A stretch of DNA of 64,000 bases, from positions 62,001 through 126,000 of the forward strand of contig MVIG01000005.1 in the NCBI GenBank assembly GCA_002086835.1. Reading direction: 5' to 3'. Source of the stretch: Mycolicibacterium porcinum (GTDB taxonomy: Bacteria > Actinomycetota > Actinomycetes > Mycobacteriales > Mycobacteriaceae). Shown piece by piece: positions 35,738 to 44,613 of this stretch; position 1 is the stretch's first letter, and the number at the start of each line of letters is the position of its first letter. The notes under the pieces are model-generated. The model was not told the origin of the DNA and searched no databases. It worked only from the letters and a program-made list of their open reading frames with translations. The position numbers were made by a program, and so were the translations under genes.

Positions 35738-36679
35738 CTACACCACGTACTTGAGCACCGCGAGCATCGCGTTCTCGTCGGCCGGCTCACCGGCGCACCG
35801 CTGCAGTCCGGCCAGCACCGCCGACGGGTCCATCCCGGTGCCGATCAACACCAACTCGGTACCGGTGGAGCGCCGCTTCTCGAAGCGCAACGAGCTGCCG
35901 ACCAGCTGCAGCAGGAAGCGCTGCGCTCCGAAGTCGACGAAGCCCTTGGCGCGGTAGAGGCCAACGGGGCGGTCCCGCAGAAAGTCCATGAACATGCGCG
36001 GGTTCACCGCGACATCGGTGCGGAATTCGACGCTCTGATACTCCGGATGGTCGTGATCGTGCTCGTCGAGCAGCAGCTCGTCGAAGGACAGCTGGGCCTG
36101 CGGCGCGCGCTGCGGCGGGTCGATCATCAGCTCGGGGTCGATCCGGGCAAAGTCGGTGGGCAGCACGGGAACCCGAGGATTGAGCTCGCGGGTCTGCGCG
36201 ATCAGGCCGTCGACGTCGGGGCACGAGGACGCCTTGTTGAGCACCACCAGGTCGGCGACCCGCAGTCCGTGGCCGAGGTCGGGTTGCAGCCCGTCGAGGA
36301 CGAGAACCAGGCCGGCGTAGTGGAAGCGGGAATCGTCGGCGGTGATGATGGTGCGGGCCACGGCCGCCGGTTCGGCCACGCCGCTGGCCTCCACCACGAT
36401 CAGATCCAGCCGGGGCTTGACGGCGGCGAGCTTGCCCAGCATCTCGCCGACCTCGTCGTCGTCGACCGCACAGCAGATGCACCCGTTGGACAGCGACGCC
36501 ATCGCATCGACCTGGCCGGCCACCAGCATGGCATCGATGTTGACCGCGCCGAAGTCGTTGACGAGTGCCCCGATACGGACCCCGCGGCCGTTGCGCAGCA
36601 GATGGTTGAGCAGCGTGGTCTTGCCGGCGCCCAGATGCCCGGCGACCGCCAGCACGGGTACGGATCCGGTTGACGTCAC
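35738..36679 (-). CDS. COG0523 (CobW/ZNG/YciC-type) metal-chaperone GTPase
   Basis: This 313-aa protein is a G3E GTPase that delivers or allocates a metal, often zinc. Walker A is GHLGAGKTT (residues 14-22), the metal-binding motif is GCICC (Cys67, Cys69, Cys70), the NKAS element is the NKxD equivalent, and a His/Asp-rich stretch (DEHDHDHPE) lies before the C-terminal CobW domain. The start is GTG 36679. A Fur/Zur-like palindrome is 16 bp upstream, which would make it a zinc-starvation gene. Cobalamin or nitrile-hydratase chaperone roles are less likely as no such genes are near. Confidence 0.9.
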   Translation of the reverse strand: MTSTGSVPVLAVAGHLGAGKTTLLNHLLRNGRGVRIGALVNDFGAVNIDAMLVAGQVDAMASLSNGCICCAVDDDEVGEMLGKLAAVKPRLDLIVVEASGVAEPAAVARTIITADDSRFHYAGLVLVLDGLQPDLGHGLRVADLVVLNKASSCPDVDGLIAQTRELNPRVPVLPTDFARIDPELMIDPPQRAPQAQLSFDELLLDEHDHDHPEYQSVEFRTDVAVNPRMFMDFLRDRPVGLYRAKGFVDFGAQRFLLQLVGSSLRFEKRRSTGTELVLIGTGMDPSAVLAGLQRCAGEPADENAMLAVLKYVV

Positions 36680-36694
36680 CGGGCCATCGTAGGG

Positions 36695-36717
36695 TTATTG
36701 GGAACTGTTTTCAGTAA
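36695..36717. promoter_or_regulatory. Zur/Fur-like box upstream of COG0523 gene
   Basis: The 15-base core TGGGAACTGTTTTCA forms an imperfect palindrome (TGnnAAC-T-GTTnnCA) with TTA/TAA outer arms over 23 bp. Mycobacterial Zur boxes have the form TGAAAAtnATTTTCA, so this is a plausible but divergent match. Its position directly before a COG0523 gene supports zinc regulation. Confidence 0.55.
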
Positions 36718-36791
36718 GCGGGTCAGGTTGGCCACGGTGCCTGGAACCGCGAATGCAGCATCGCGCCGGTGCGCACCGTCAGAATGACCCG

Positions 36792-37481
36792 ATGCGCAGA
36801 CCTCGGATGTTGTGTGTGGTTGCCGTGACGGCGGCGCTGGTGGGAATGACCGGCTGCACCAGCACCGTGTCCGGCTCCGCCCTGAAGAAGACCCCCTCGG
36901 CCGAGGAGAACAAACTAGAGAAGATTATGTTGCCGATCGAGGAACTCAAGGCGATCGCCGGGGCCGACAACTTGGCGTTCACCAGCAAGTCCGCGGACCT
37001 GAACAACAATTTCTGGCGGATTCGCGACGAGAAGTGCCTGGGCGCACTGTTTCCCGCAGAGCGTCTCGTCTACCTGTTCAGCTACTGGGATGCGGTGCGG
37101 ACCCAGGTGGCCCAAGACCCTGACTCCGACCATCGCCACTGGGTACAGCAGGCCGCCGTGCTCCTCATGTCGGAGGACGAGGCCCGATCCACGCTGGACG
37201 GCTCCAAAAAGTGGTGGGGAAAATGCGCCGGATCCGAGGTCTCGCTTCGCGAGAAAACCGGTGACGAGACCAGCGACCGCACCTGGCGCATTGGCGATCT
37301 CGTCGTCGACGGCGATCTGATCACCCAGACGACCACCCGGAGCGGCAGCGACGGATGGGCATGTCAACGTGCCCAGTCAGTGGTGGGCAAGATGGCCGTC
37401 GATGCCAAGGTGTGCGGCTACCAGATCCAGGACCAGGCAGCCACCATCGTCAGCAAGCTGGTCGCCAACGCTCAGCGCTGA
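36792..37481 (+). CDS. Lipoprotein with PknH-like sensor domain
   Basis: This is a 229-aa exported lipoprotein. The signal ends MTGC with lipidated Cys22, then TSTVSGSAL, a start seen in many mycobacterial Lpq/Lpr proteins. The mature domain resembles the PknH extracellular sensor family (paired Cys: EKCLGALF with later KCAGSEV, and ACQRAQSVV with KVCGYQIQD; C-terminal helix VSKLVANAQR). ATG 36792 is chosen to start just before the signal. Function unknown; such domains may bind envelope ligands. Confidence 0.82.
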   Translation: MRRPRMLCVVAVTAALVGMTGCTSTVSGSALKKTPSAEENKLEKIMLPIEELKAIAGADNLAFTSKSADLNNNFWRIRDEKCLGALFPAERLVYLFSYWDAVRTQVAQDPDSDHRHWVQQAAVLLMSEDEARSTLDGSKKWWGKCAGSEVSLREKTGDETSDRTWRIGDLVVDGDLITQTTTRSGSDGWACQRAQSVVGKMAVDAKVCGYQIQDQAATIVSKLVANAQR

Positions 37482-37594
37482 ACCGCCTATCGGTCCATGG
37501 TCACCAGGTGATTGCCGAACTTGATGATCGAGTAGCCCTGTTCGCCGCACATCCGACGATCGACCTTGAGGCGGCTGCTCCGCCGGATGAGTTA

Positions 37595-37659
37595 CGCGAG
37601 CGTGCGCAAACTGCCGGCGATCCACGGCGTGCCGGGCAGCAGACACGCACGCTCGCGGT
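37595..37659. repeat. Long-stem hairpin repeat, copy 3 (CGCGAGCGTGCG family)
   Basis: CGCGAGCGTGCG (starting at 37595) pairs with CGCACGCTCGCG (ending 37657), and the inner CTGCC-GGC pairs with GCC-GGGCAG. The right arm CAGACACGCACGCTCGCGG is identical to that of copy 2. It sits between the lipoprotein gene and convergent menG, again in an end-of-gene position. Pairing is less perfect than in copies 1 and 2. Confidence 0.65.
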
Positions 37660-37686
37660 GCTGGGGGACGCGGTCGCTCGGGGTGC

Positions 37687-38379
37687 CTAGGAGCCAGGCT
37701 TCGTCGCCGCGTGCAGGGCCACGATCCCACCGGTCAGGTTGCGCCACTTGACCTGGGACCAGCCCGCGTCTGCGATGCGCCGGGCCAGCTCGGCCTGATC
37801 CGGCCAGGCCCGGATCGACTCGGCCAGATACACATAGGCGTCCGGGTTGCTCGACACCGCGGTGGCCATCCGCGGCAGGGCCTGCATCAGGTACTCCTTG
37901 TACAGCGTGGCGAACGCACGGTTGGTCGGCGTCGAGAACTCACACACCACCAGGCGGCCACCGGGGCGGGTCACCCGGGCCATCTCACGCAGGCCCGCCA
38001 CATGGTCGACCACATTGCGCAGCCCGAAGCTGATCGTCACCGCGTCGAACACCCCGTCGGCGAACGGCAGCCGCGTGGCGTCGGCGCCCACCTTGGGCAC
38101 GGGCCGGGACGCCCCGGCCGCGAGCATGCCCACCGAGAAGTCCGCAGCCACACACCACGCACCCGAGCCGGCCAGCTCGACCGTCGACACCGCGGTGCCC
38201 GCCGCCAGGTCCAGCACCTTGTCCCCCGGGCCGATGCCCAGTGCCGCACGGGTCTGGCGACGCCAGAACCGGTCCTGCCCGAGCGACAGCACGGTGTTGG
38301 TCAGGTCGTAGCGCCGCGCCACGGCATCGAACATCGAAGCCACTTCGTGGGGGTTCTTCTCCAGGCTCGCTCGACTCAC
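37687..38379 (-). CDS. menG: Demethylmenaquinone methyltransferase MenG (UbiE)
   Basis: This SAM-dependent enzyme does the last step of menaquinone synthesis, methylating demethylmenaquinone. I chose GTG 38379 ([18 protein letters not shown]) because it matches the N-terminus of the M. tuberculosis protein (Rv0558); ATG 38403 is an alternative. The 230-aa product has the SAM motif [15 protein letters not shown], the UbiE signature [13 protein letters not shown], and [17 protein letters not shown]. It is one of several men genes spread over this region and is divergent from an SDR gene. Confidence 0.94.
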   Translation of the reverse strand: MSRASLEKNPHEVASMFDAVARRYDLTNTVLSLGQDRFWRRQTRAALGIGPGDKVLDLAAGTAVSTVELAGSGAWCVAADFSVGMLAAGASRPVPKVGADATRLPFADGVFDAVTISFGLRNVVDHVAGLREMARVTRPGGRLVVCEFSTPTNRAFATLYKEYLMQALPRMATAVSSNPDAYVYLAESIRAWPDQAELARRIADAGWSQVKWRNLTGGIVALHAATKPGS

Positions 38380-38461
38380 GCCGCCGACGCTACCCGTAGC
38401 CATCCCTGTGAACTTCCTGCGACCGGGAATTGGTGCCCACCGGGGCGACTTGAACCTGATC

Positions 38462-39286
38462 ATGAGCGAAAAAGTGTGGTTCATCACCGGTGCATCGCGA
38501 GGCTTCGGCCGGGAATGGGCGATCGCCGCCCTGGAGCGTGGCGACAAGGTGGCCGCCACAGCGCGGGACACCGCGACGCTGGCCGACCTGGCCGACAAGT
38601 ACGGCGACGCGCTGCTGCCGATCAAACTCGACGTCACCGACCGCGAAGCGGACTTCGCCGCCGTCAAAGCAGCCCACGATCACTTCGGCCGGCTGGACAT
38701 CGTCGTCAACAACGCGGGCTACGGCCAGTTCGGCTTCATCGAGGAGCTGTCCGAGGCCGACGCCCGCGATCAGATCGAGACGAACGTCTTCGGCGCACTC
38801 TGGGTCACCCAGGCCGCGCTGCCGTACCTGCGGGCCCAGGGCAGCGGGCACCTCATCCAGGTGTCCTCGATCGGCGGCATCACCGCGTTCCCGTTGGTCG
38901 GCATTTACCACGCGTCCAAATGGGCGCTGGAAGGCTTCTCCCAGTCACTGGCTCAAGAGGTCGCGCCGTTCGGTGTGCACGTGACGCTGATCGAGCCGGG
39001 CGGGTTCTCCACCGACTGGGCCGGTTCCTCGGCCAGACACGCTGCCCCGCTTGCCGATTACGACGAGGCCCGCGCCGCCGCGCAACGCGCCCGCGCACAG
39101 CGCAGCGCCAAGCCCGGTGACCCCAAGGCCTCGGCCGAGGCGGTGCTGAAGATCGTCGACGCCGAGAACCCGCCGCTGCGGGTGTTCTTCGGCGAGCTGC
39201 CGCTGCAGCTCGCCAAGGCCGACTACGAGAGCCGGCTCGCGACCTGGGAGCAGTGGCAGCCGGTGTCGGTGCTGGCCCAGGGCTAG
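38462..39286 (+). CDS. Short-chain dehydrogenase/reductase
   Basis: This is a classical SDR of 274 aa. The cofactor motif is [20 protein letters not shown] marks the NAG segment, the catalytic Ser lies in IQVSSIGG, and the Tyr/Lys pair is in YHASK. ATG 38462 ([11 protein letters not shown]) is chosen because the Rossmann fold begins right after it. The substrate is unknown. It resembles oxidoreductases often annotated as NAD(P)-dependent SDR of the Rv0484c/YusZ type. It stands alone. Confidence 0.88.
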   Translation: MSEKVWFITGASRGFGREWAIAALERGDKVAATARDTATLADLADKYGDALLPIKLDVTDREADFAAVKAAHDHFGRLDIVVNNAGYGQFGFIEELSEADARDQIETNVFGALWVTQAALPYLRAQGSGHLIQVSSIGGITAFPLVGIYHASKWALEGFSQSLAQEVAPFGVHVTLIEPGGFSTDWAGSSARHAAPLADYDEARAAAQRARAQRSAKPGDPKASAEAVLKIVDAENPPLRVFFGELPLQLAKADYESRLATWEQWQPVSVLAQG

Positions 39287-39326
39287 CAGCGGTTTCATCC
39301 GACAATCCCCGGGGAAGCCTGGGTAT

Positions 39327-41282
39327 ATGCCGGAAAGCGTCACACAAAAGCTGATCGGATCCCATCTCGTCTCCGGGTCGATGACGCCCGGGGACGAGAT
39401 CGCGATCCGGATCGACCAGACGTTGACGCAGGACGCCACGGGAACACTGGTCATGCAGGAGCTCGAGGCACTCGGGCTCGACCGGGCCCGCACCGAGGTC
39501 AGCGTGCAGTACGTCGATCACAACCTCTTACAGACCGACGAGAAGAACGCCGAGGACCACGAGTATTTGCGGACCGCCGCGCAACATTTCGGGCTGTGGT
39601 TCTCCAAGCCCGGCAACGGCGTCTCGCACCCCACGCACATGCAGCGCTTCGGCATACCGGGCAAGACCATGGTGGGGTCGGACTCGCACACCCCGGCCGC
39701 CGGATCGCTGGGGATGCTGGCCATCGGGGTCGGCGGGCTCGAGGTGGCACTGGCCATCGCCGGCGAACCGCTGCACCTGCGCACACCGGAGGTGTGGGGC
39801 ATCCGATTGGAAGGCACGCTCCCGCAATGGTGTTCGGCCAAAGACATCATCCTGGAGATGCTCAGGCGCCACGACGTCAAAGGCGGCGTCAACCGCATCA
39901 TCGAGTACCACGGCCCTGGGCTCGCGGGTCTGTCGGCCATGGACCGGCACGTCATCGCCAACATGGGCGCCGAGCTCGGCGCGACCACGTCCGTCTTTCC
40001 CAGCGACGACGCGGTACGGAACTTCCTCACCGCCGAAGACCGTGGCGACGACTGGGTGGAACTCGTCGCCGACGACGGCGCGGAATACGACATCGACGAG
40101 GTCATCGATCTTTCCGAACTCGAACCGCTGATCGCCAAACCGTCGTCCCCCGGCAACGTCGTCCCGGTGTCCGAGGTGGCCGGAGAGCCCGTGTCGCAGG
40201 TGGTCATCGGCTCCAGTGCCAACCCGGGATTGCGTGACTTCGCGATCGCAGCGGCCATGGTGCACGGCCGACAGACTTCGCCCGGCGTCAGCTTCGACGT
40301 CAACCCCACCTCCCGCGAGATCCTCACCGACCTGACCAGGATGGGCGCCACGACCGAACTCGTCATCAACGGTGCACGCATCCACCAGGCCGGCTGCATG
40401 GGCTGCATCGGCATGGGCCAGGCGCCGGCCACCGGTCGCAACTCGCTGCGGACCATGCCCCGCAACTTTCCCGGCCGGTCGGGCACCAAGGAGGATTCGG
40501 TGTGGCTGTGCTCACCGGAAACCGCTGCGGCATCGGCCATCACAGGTGTCATCACCGATCCGCGGCAATGGGCGGCAGACAACGGCATCGAGTACCCGGA
40601 ACTCGATCTGCCCAGCCACTTCAGCGTCAACACCGCCATGCTGGTCGCCCCGCCCGCGCCCGAACGGGCCCGCGCCGTCGAAGTCATCAAGGGGCCCAAC
40701 ATCTCCAGTCTGCCCGAGCTGACGCCGCTGCCCGATGTGATCGAGGCGCCGGTCCTGCTCAAGGTCGGCGACAACATCTCGACCGACGAGATCTCGCCGG
40801 CCGGCGCGCGTGCCCTGCCGTTCCGGTCGAACATCCCCAAACTCGCGATGTTCAGCTTCACCCAGATCGACGAGACCTATCCGGAACGAGCGCAATCCGC
40901 TCGATCCGGCCACCTCATCGTCGGCGGCGAGAATTACGGTCAGGGCTCGTCCCGCGAACACGCCGCGATCGCGCCCCGGTACCTCGGGCTGCAGATGGTG
41001 ATCGCCAAATCGTTCGCGCGCATCCATTGGCAGAACCTCGCCAATTTCGGCGTACTCGCAGTGGAATTCGCCGATCCCACCGATTACGACTCGGTGGCCC
41101 AAGGCGACGTACTCACCCTCGCCGACCTGCGCCGGGCATTGGCCGACGGCGATCCGATCACCGTGACCAACGCCACGCGAGGTACGTCATTCGTGGTGCG
41201 CCATCGTCTTTCGCCACGGCAGATCCGGCATGTGCTGGCCGGTGGTCTCATCCCGTGGCTGGCCGCACAGCAGAAAGACTAG
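39327..41282 (+). CDS. Aconitase-family hydratase (fused LeuC/LeuD type, 651 aa)
   Basis: This is a stand-alone aconitase-superfamily protein, much shorter than the usual 900-aa AcnA. The LeuC-like part (about 1-440) has VGSDSHTPAAGSLGMLAIGVGGLEVA and an iron-sulfur CxxC (Cys357, Cys360 in GCMGCIGMG); the LeuD-like swivel domain carries GGENYGQGSSREHAA. Oddly, the loop that normally supplies the third cluster Cys (SCTN) reads SSAN (Ser296-Ser297-Ala298-Asn299). It resembles the Aquifex-type or putative aconitate hydratase subfamily. Citrate/isocitrate isomerisation or another hydro-lyase reaction is possible. Confidence 0.85.
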   Translation: MPESVTQKLIGSHLVSGSMTPGDEIAIRIDQTLTQDATGTLVMQELEALGLDRARTEVSVQYVDHNLLQTDEKNAEDHEYLRTAAQHFGLWFSKPGNGVSHPTHMQRFGIPGKTMVGSDSHTPAAGSLGMLAIGVGGLEVALAIAGEPLHLRTPEVWGIRLEGTLPQWCSAKDIILEMLRRHDVKGGVNRIIEYHGPGLAGLSAMDRHVIANMGAELGATTSVFPSDDAVRNFLTAEDRGDDWVELVADDGAEYDIDEVIDLSELEPLIAKPSSPGNVVPVSEVAGEPVSQVVIGSSANPGLRDFAIAAAMVHGRQTSPGVSFDVNPTSREILTDLTRMGATTELVINGARIHQAGCMGCIGMGQAPATGRNSLRTMPRNFPGRSGTKEDSVWLCSPETAAASAITGVITDPRQWAADNGIEYPELDLPSHFSVNTAMLVAPPAPERARAVEVIKGPNISSLPELTPLPDVIEAPVLLKVGDNISTDEISPAGARALPFRSNIPKLAMFSFTQIDETYPERAQSARSGHLIVGGENYGQGSSREHAAIAPRYLGLQMVIAKSFARIHWQNLANFGVLAVEFADPTDYDSVAQGDVLTLADLRRALADGDPITVTNATRGTSFVVRHRLSPRQIRHVLAGGLIPWLAAQQKD

Positions 41283-41297
41283 GCCGCGATCCGGCCT
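41281..41297. terminator. Short terminator hairpin after aconitase-like gene
   Basis: AGGCCG and CGGCCT form a 6-bp perfect stem with loop CGATC, starting inside the stop codon. No U-run follows. Weak but well placed. Confidence 0.4.
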
Positions 41298-41329
41298 CCA
41301 GCAACCAAAACGAGCGTACCGTCGAACCC

Positions 41330-42166
41330 ATGCCGACGATCACGACTTCTGACAATGTCGAGATTTTCTACCGAGACTGGGGTTCGGGCCAGCCAATAGT
41401 CTTCAGCCACGGTTGGCCGTTGTCCGCCGATGACTGGGACACCTTCATGCTGTTCTTCCTGCAGCACGGCTACCGCGTCGTGGCCCACGATCGCCGCGGC
41501 CACGGACGCTCCTCGCATGTGGCCGACGGCCACGACATGGATCACTATGCCGACGACCTCGCCGCCGTGGTCCAACACCTGGACCTGCACGACGCCATCC
41601 ACGTCGGGCACTCCACCGGCGGCGGTGAGCTGGTGCACTACCTCGCCCGTCACGGGCTGGACCGGGCGGCTCACGCGGTCCTGATCAGCTCGGTGCCGCC
41701 GCTGATGGTTCAGACCGACGCCAACCCGGGCGGGCTGCCCAAATCGGTGTTCGACGACCTTCAGGCCCAGTTGGCGGCCAACCGCTCGGTGTTCTACCGT
41801 GCGCTGCCCTCAGGCCCGTTCTACGGCTTCAACCGGGAACAGGAGACGACCCCGCAGCCTGCCCGCGAGGCGATCATCGCCAACTGGTGGCGTCAGGGCA
41901 TGATGGGCGACCCCAAGGCGCACTACGACGGCATCGTGGCGTTCTCCCAGACCGATTTCACCGAGGATCTCAAGAAGATCACCCTGCCCTCACTGGTGAT
42001 GCACGGCGACGACGACCAGATCGTGCCGTACGCGGACTCCGGGCCGCTGTCGGCCGAACTCCTGCCGAACTCGACTCTCAAGACCTACGCGGGGTTCCCG
42101 CACGGCATGCCGACCACCCAGGCCGAGACGATCATGGCCGATCTGCTGGAGTGGCTGCGCTCCTGA
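41330..42166 (+). CDS. Alpha/beta hydrolase, non-haem chloroperoxidase/esterase type
   Basis: This 278-aa hydrolase has the complete fold and triad: nucleophile Ser in GHSTGGGE, acid in MHGDDDQIVPY, and His near the end in FPHGMPTT. The oxyanion motif SHGWPLSADDW near the N-terminus is typical of the non-haem haloperoxidase/arylesterase group. Any peroxidase activity is a side reaction; the physiological role is probably ester hydrolysis. ATG 41330 begins at the first beta strand. It is convergent with mgtA. Confidence 0.9.
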   Translation: MPTITTSDNVEIFYRDWGSGQPIVFSHGWPLSADDWDTFMLFFLQHGYRVVAHDRRGHGRSSHVADGHDMDHYADDLAAVVQHLDLHDAIHVGHSTGGGELVHYLARHGLDRAAHAVLISSVPPLMVQTDANPGGLPKSVFDDLQAQLAANRSVFYRALPSGPFYGFNREQETTPQPAREAIIANWWRQGMMGDPKAHYDGIVAFSQTDFTEDLKKITLPSLVMHGDDDQIVPYADSGPLSAELLPNSTLKTYAGFPHGMPTTQAETIMADLLEWLRS

Positions 42167-42189
42167 GACAGGTTGTCCCCGAAGGGCGA

Positions 42190-43317
42190 TCAGGCCGCAC
42201 GCAACTGACGCATGCCCTGCACGGCCTCGTAGTGCCCGATCAGCTCATCACAGATGGCCGGCCAGGTGCGGCTCAGGACGCTGCGCCGGGCGGCCACCGA
42301 GTAGCGCGACCGCTCCGCGATCAGATGATCGACGGAAGCCGGCAACGCCGACTCGAATTCGCCGACCGGTAGCAACAACCCGGTACGGCAGGGCGTCACC
42401 AGATCCCTGGGCCCGCCGGCATCGGGCGCGATCACCGGCAGCCCGGAGGCCATCGCCTCCTGCACTGCCTGGCAGAACGTCTCATGTTCACCCGGGTGGA
42501 CGAAGACGTCCATGCTGGCGTACGCCGAAGCCAGGGCCTCGCCGTGCAGTTCACCGGTGAAAACAGCTGTGGGCAGCACAGTTTGAAGCTTGGCGCGGTC
42601 CACCCCGTCACCCACCACGACCAGCTGCAGATCATCACGCCCGGCCAGCGCGGCCAGTCGCTCGACGTGCTTCTCCGGGGCCAAACGTCCGACGAACCCG
42701 ACGACCGGCTTGCCCTCGGGTGACCACGCGGCACGCAGCCGCTCATCGCGGGCCGACGGCGCGAACCCGGTGATGTCGACCCCGCGCCCCCACTTGAACA
42801 CCCGCGGAATACGGTGGGCTTCAAGGTTTTCCATCGCCGAGGTGGACGGGGCCAGGGTGCGGTCGGCCTTGCTGTGCAGGCGCCGCGTCCACGCCCACGA
42901 GGCCCGCGACAGGATGCCCACACCGTAGCTTTCGGCGAAGCCCGCCACATCGGTCTGGAACACCGCCACCGACGGCACACCCAGATAACGCGCGGCGTGT
43001 ACGCCACCCCAGCCGAGCAGTGCCGGTGACGCCAGGTGCACCACGTCGGGATCGAATCCGCGGAGCACATTCACCATCCGGGGCCGCGGCACACCGAGCG
43101 GGAGCGAGGTCACCTTGGGGAACATCCGCGAGGGCACGCGGTGCACCCGCACACCGTCATGCACGCGGTCGGCCGGCGGCTGGCCCCGCGGCGTGTCCGG
43201 GGCGATGACGAGTACCTCGTGGCCGGTGCGGCGGAGATGCTCGATCACCCGAAGCACCGAGTTGGTGACGCCGTTGACATTCGGGAGGAAGGACTCGGCA
43301 ACGATTGCAACGCGCAC
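42190..43317 (-). CDS. mgtA: GDP-mannose-dependent alpha-mannosyltransferase MgtA
   Basis: MgtA (Rv0557, formerly called PimB) adds mannose to a glucuronosyl or related diacylglycerol acceptor in envelope glycolipid synthesis. The 375-aa GT4 enzyme has an N-terminal Rossmann domain ([21 protein letters not shown]), the donor-site segments [14 protein letters not shown] and [26 protein letters not shown], and the EX7E motif in [17 protein letters not shown]. The start is GTG 43317, giving a length close to the M. tuberculosis protein. It is syntenic with Rv0556-menD. Confidence 0.92.
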   Translation of the reverse strand: MRVAIVAESFLPNVNGVTNSVLRVIEHLRRTGHEVLVIAPDTPRGQPPADRVHDGVRVHRVPSRMFPKVTSLPLGVPRPRMVNVLRGFDPDVVHLASPALLGWGGVHAARYLGVPSVAVFQTDVAGFAESYGVGILSRASWAWTRRLHSKADRTLAPSTSAMENLEAHRIPRVFKWGRGVDITGFAPSARDERLRAAWSPEGKPVVGFVGRLAPEKHVERLAALAGRDDLQLVVVGDGVDRAKLQTVLPTAVFTGELHGEALASAYASMDVFVHPGEHETFCQAVQEAMASGLPVIAPDAGGPRDLVTPCRTGLLLPVGEFESALPASVDHLIAERSRYSVAARRSVLSRTWPAICDELIGHYEAVQGMRQLRAA

Positions 43318-43406
43318 ACCTGGATGCTCCCAGCGGCACCTGTCCCCGAGGTAGCGTCCGGGGATACGACACGCTAAAACCTGATGCGCGGGGCTAGGGT
43401 TGCCAC

Positions 43407-44099
43407 ATGCGATTGTCCCGTGTTGCTGCAGCGATGCTGGCCGTGCTGGCCTTGTCCGTTGCGGGCTCCACCGCGGGCTGCACCCGGCTCGTCGACGGCA
43501 GCGCACAGGCCAACGGGAACAAGCCCGGCAGCGAGATCACCGAGGACGGCTCGGGAGTCCAGATCGGCTATCCGGATGCGCCCGCGCGGATCGAGTTCTT
43601 CACCGAACCGCAGTGCCCGGCCTGTGCGCACCTGCAGCATGAGTCCGGCGACGCCATCGCCGCCGCGGTCGGCCAGGGCCGGCTGGCGGTGACATACCGG
43701 CCGCTGACCTTCCTGGACAGGTCGGTCACCGAGTACTCGGCCCGCGTGGCCAACGCCCTGTTCCTGGCCGCCGGCCCGAACACGACCGGGACGGCGTTCC
43801 AGGCCTTCGTGCAGGACCTGTGGGGCCATCAGCAACCCGAGGGTTCGCCCGGCCCGACCGCCGACGCCATCGCCGCCATGGCGTCGGCGAGCGGGGTCGG
43901 CTCCGAGCAGACCGACAAGATCGCCGCCGGCGAGCAGATCATCGACGCCGACGAGCTGAACGACGCCAACGCCGAACTGCTCAGCGAAACGCAGTACGAG
44001 GTGTCCACCCCGGCGATCTATGACCTCGTCGGCGAGCAGGTGGTCGACACCAGCGACCCGGACTGGCTGGCCAAGCTGCTGGCTACGCCGAGGAGTTGA
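43407..44099 (+). CDS. Secreted DsbA/thioredoxin-like protein
   Basis: This 230-aa exported protein has a signal peptide ending STAGC (Cys25, a non-classical lipobox with Thr at -3) and a thioredoxin-fold domain with the redox motif CPAC (Cys70, Cys73) in [16 protein letters not shown]. The cis-Pro is in VSTPAIYD. It belongs to the DsbA/Thioredoxin_4 type that handles disulfide formation outside the membrane. Its last 17 bp overlap the 3' end of the convergent Rv0556-like gene. Confidence 0.85.
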   Translation: MRLSRVAAAMLAVLALSVAGSTAGCTRLVDGSAQANGNKPGSEITEDGSGVQIGYPDAPARIEFFTEPQCPACAHLQHESGDAIAAAVGQGRLAVTYRPLTFLDRSVTEYSARVANALFLAAGPNTTGTAFQAFVQDLWGHQQPEGSPGPTADAIAAMASASGVGSEQTDKIAAGEQIIDADELNDANAELLSETQYEVSTPAIYDLVGEQVVDTSDPDWLAKLLATPRS

Positions 44100-44613
44100 C
44101 GGCGCCGGTTGAAGTCAGCCGTCGCTGCAGGAACGCCAGCAGCGTCAGCGCGGCGGCCGCCACCAGCCAGCCCACCACCGCGATCGACCCGGCCGGGATG
44201 ATCGCCAGCGACGCGTCGCGGTCGCGGACCCGAACCAGATCGGGATTGTTCTTGTCGTACTCGACGTAGATCCGCATCCCGGTGTCGAGTTCGGACGGAT
44301 ACAGCACACCAAGCTCGGGGCGGTAGGTCACGCGGTCGGGTGTCACGAACTCGATGGTCGAGCGGCGCGGCCCGGCGCTGAGCACCTCGGCGGCGGCCAC
44401 ACCCATGTTGCGCTCGATCTGCTGGTCGTTGCGCCAGGCGCCGACCACCAGCAGCACCGACTGCAACGTGACCAGACACGCGGCGATCACCACACCGATC
44501 CGCACCCGGCGGATGATCCGCTGCGACCGCGTCTCGCCCGGTTCGCCGTACAGATGCGGAATCAGCGGTTGCACCCACGCCCGCAGCCGCGCCGCGATCT
44601 GCGCGGGCCTCAC
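44083..44613 (-). CDS. Rv0556-like conserved membrane protein
   Basis: This is a 176-aa membrane protein with two hydrophobic helices ([19 protein letters not shown] and [19 protein letters not shown]) framing an extracytoplasmic domain of about 70 residues ([25 protein letters not shown] in DUF3592-like style). GTG 44613 is used because it overlaps the menD TGA by 4 bp, giving translational coupling; the open frame upstream lies inside menD. It matches the position of Rv0556. Function unknown. The 3' end overlaps the convergent DsbA-like gene. Confidence 0.83.
   Translation of the reverse strand: MRPAQIAARLRAWVQPLIPHLYGEPGETRSQRIIRRVRIGVVIAACLVTLQSVLLVVGAWRNDQQIERNMGVAAAEVLSAGPRRSTIEFVTPDRVTYRPELGVLYPSELDTGMRIYVEYDKNNPDLVRVRDRDASLAIIPAGSIAVVGWLVAAAALTLLAFLQRRLTSTGAVNSSA

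Noticed and set aside
37487-37590. Minus-strand stretch reading MCGEQGYSIIKFGNHLV before a stop
   Set aside because: It looks protein-like and could be a C-terminal gene remnant, but only about 34 codons are open and I cannot name a parent family.
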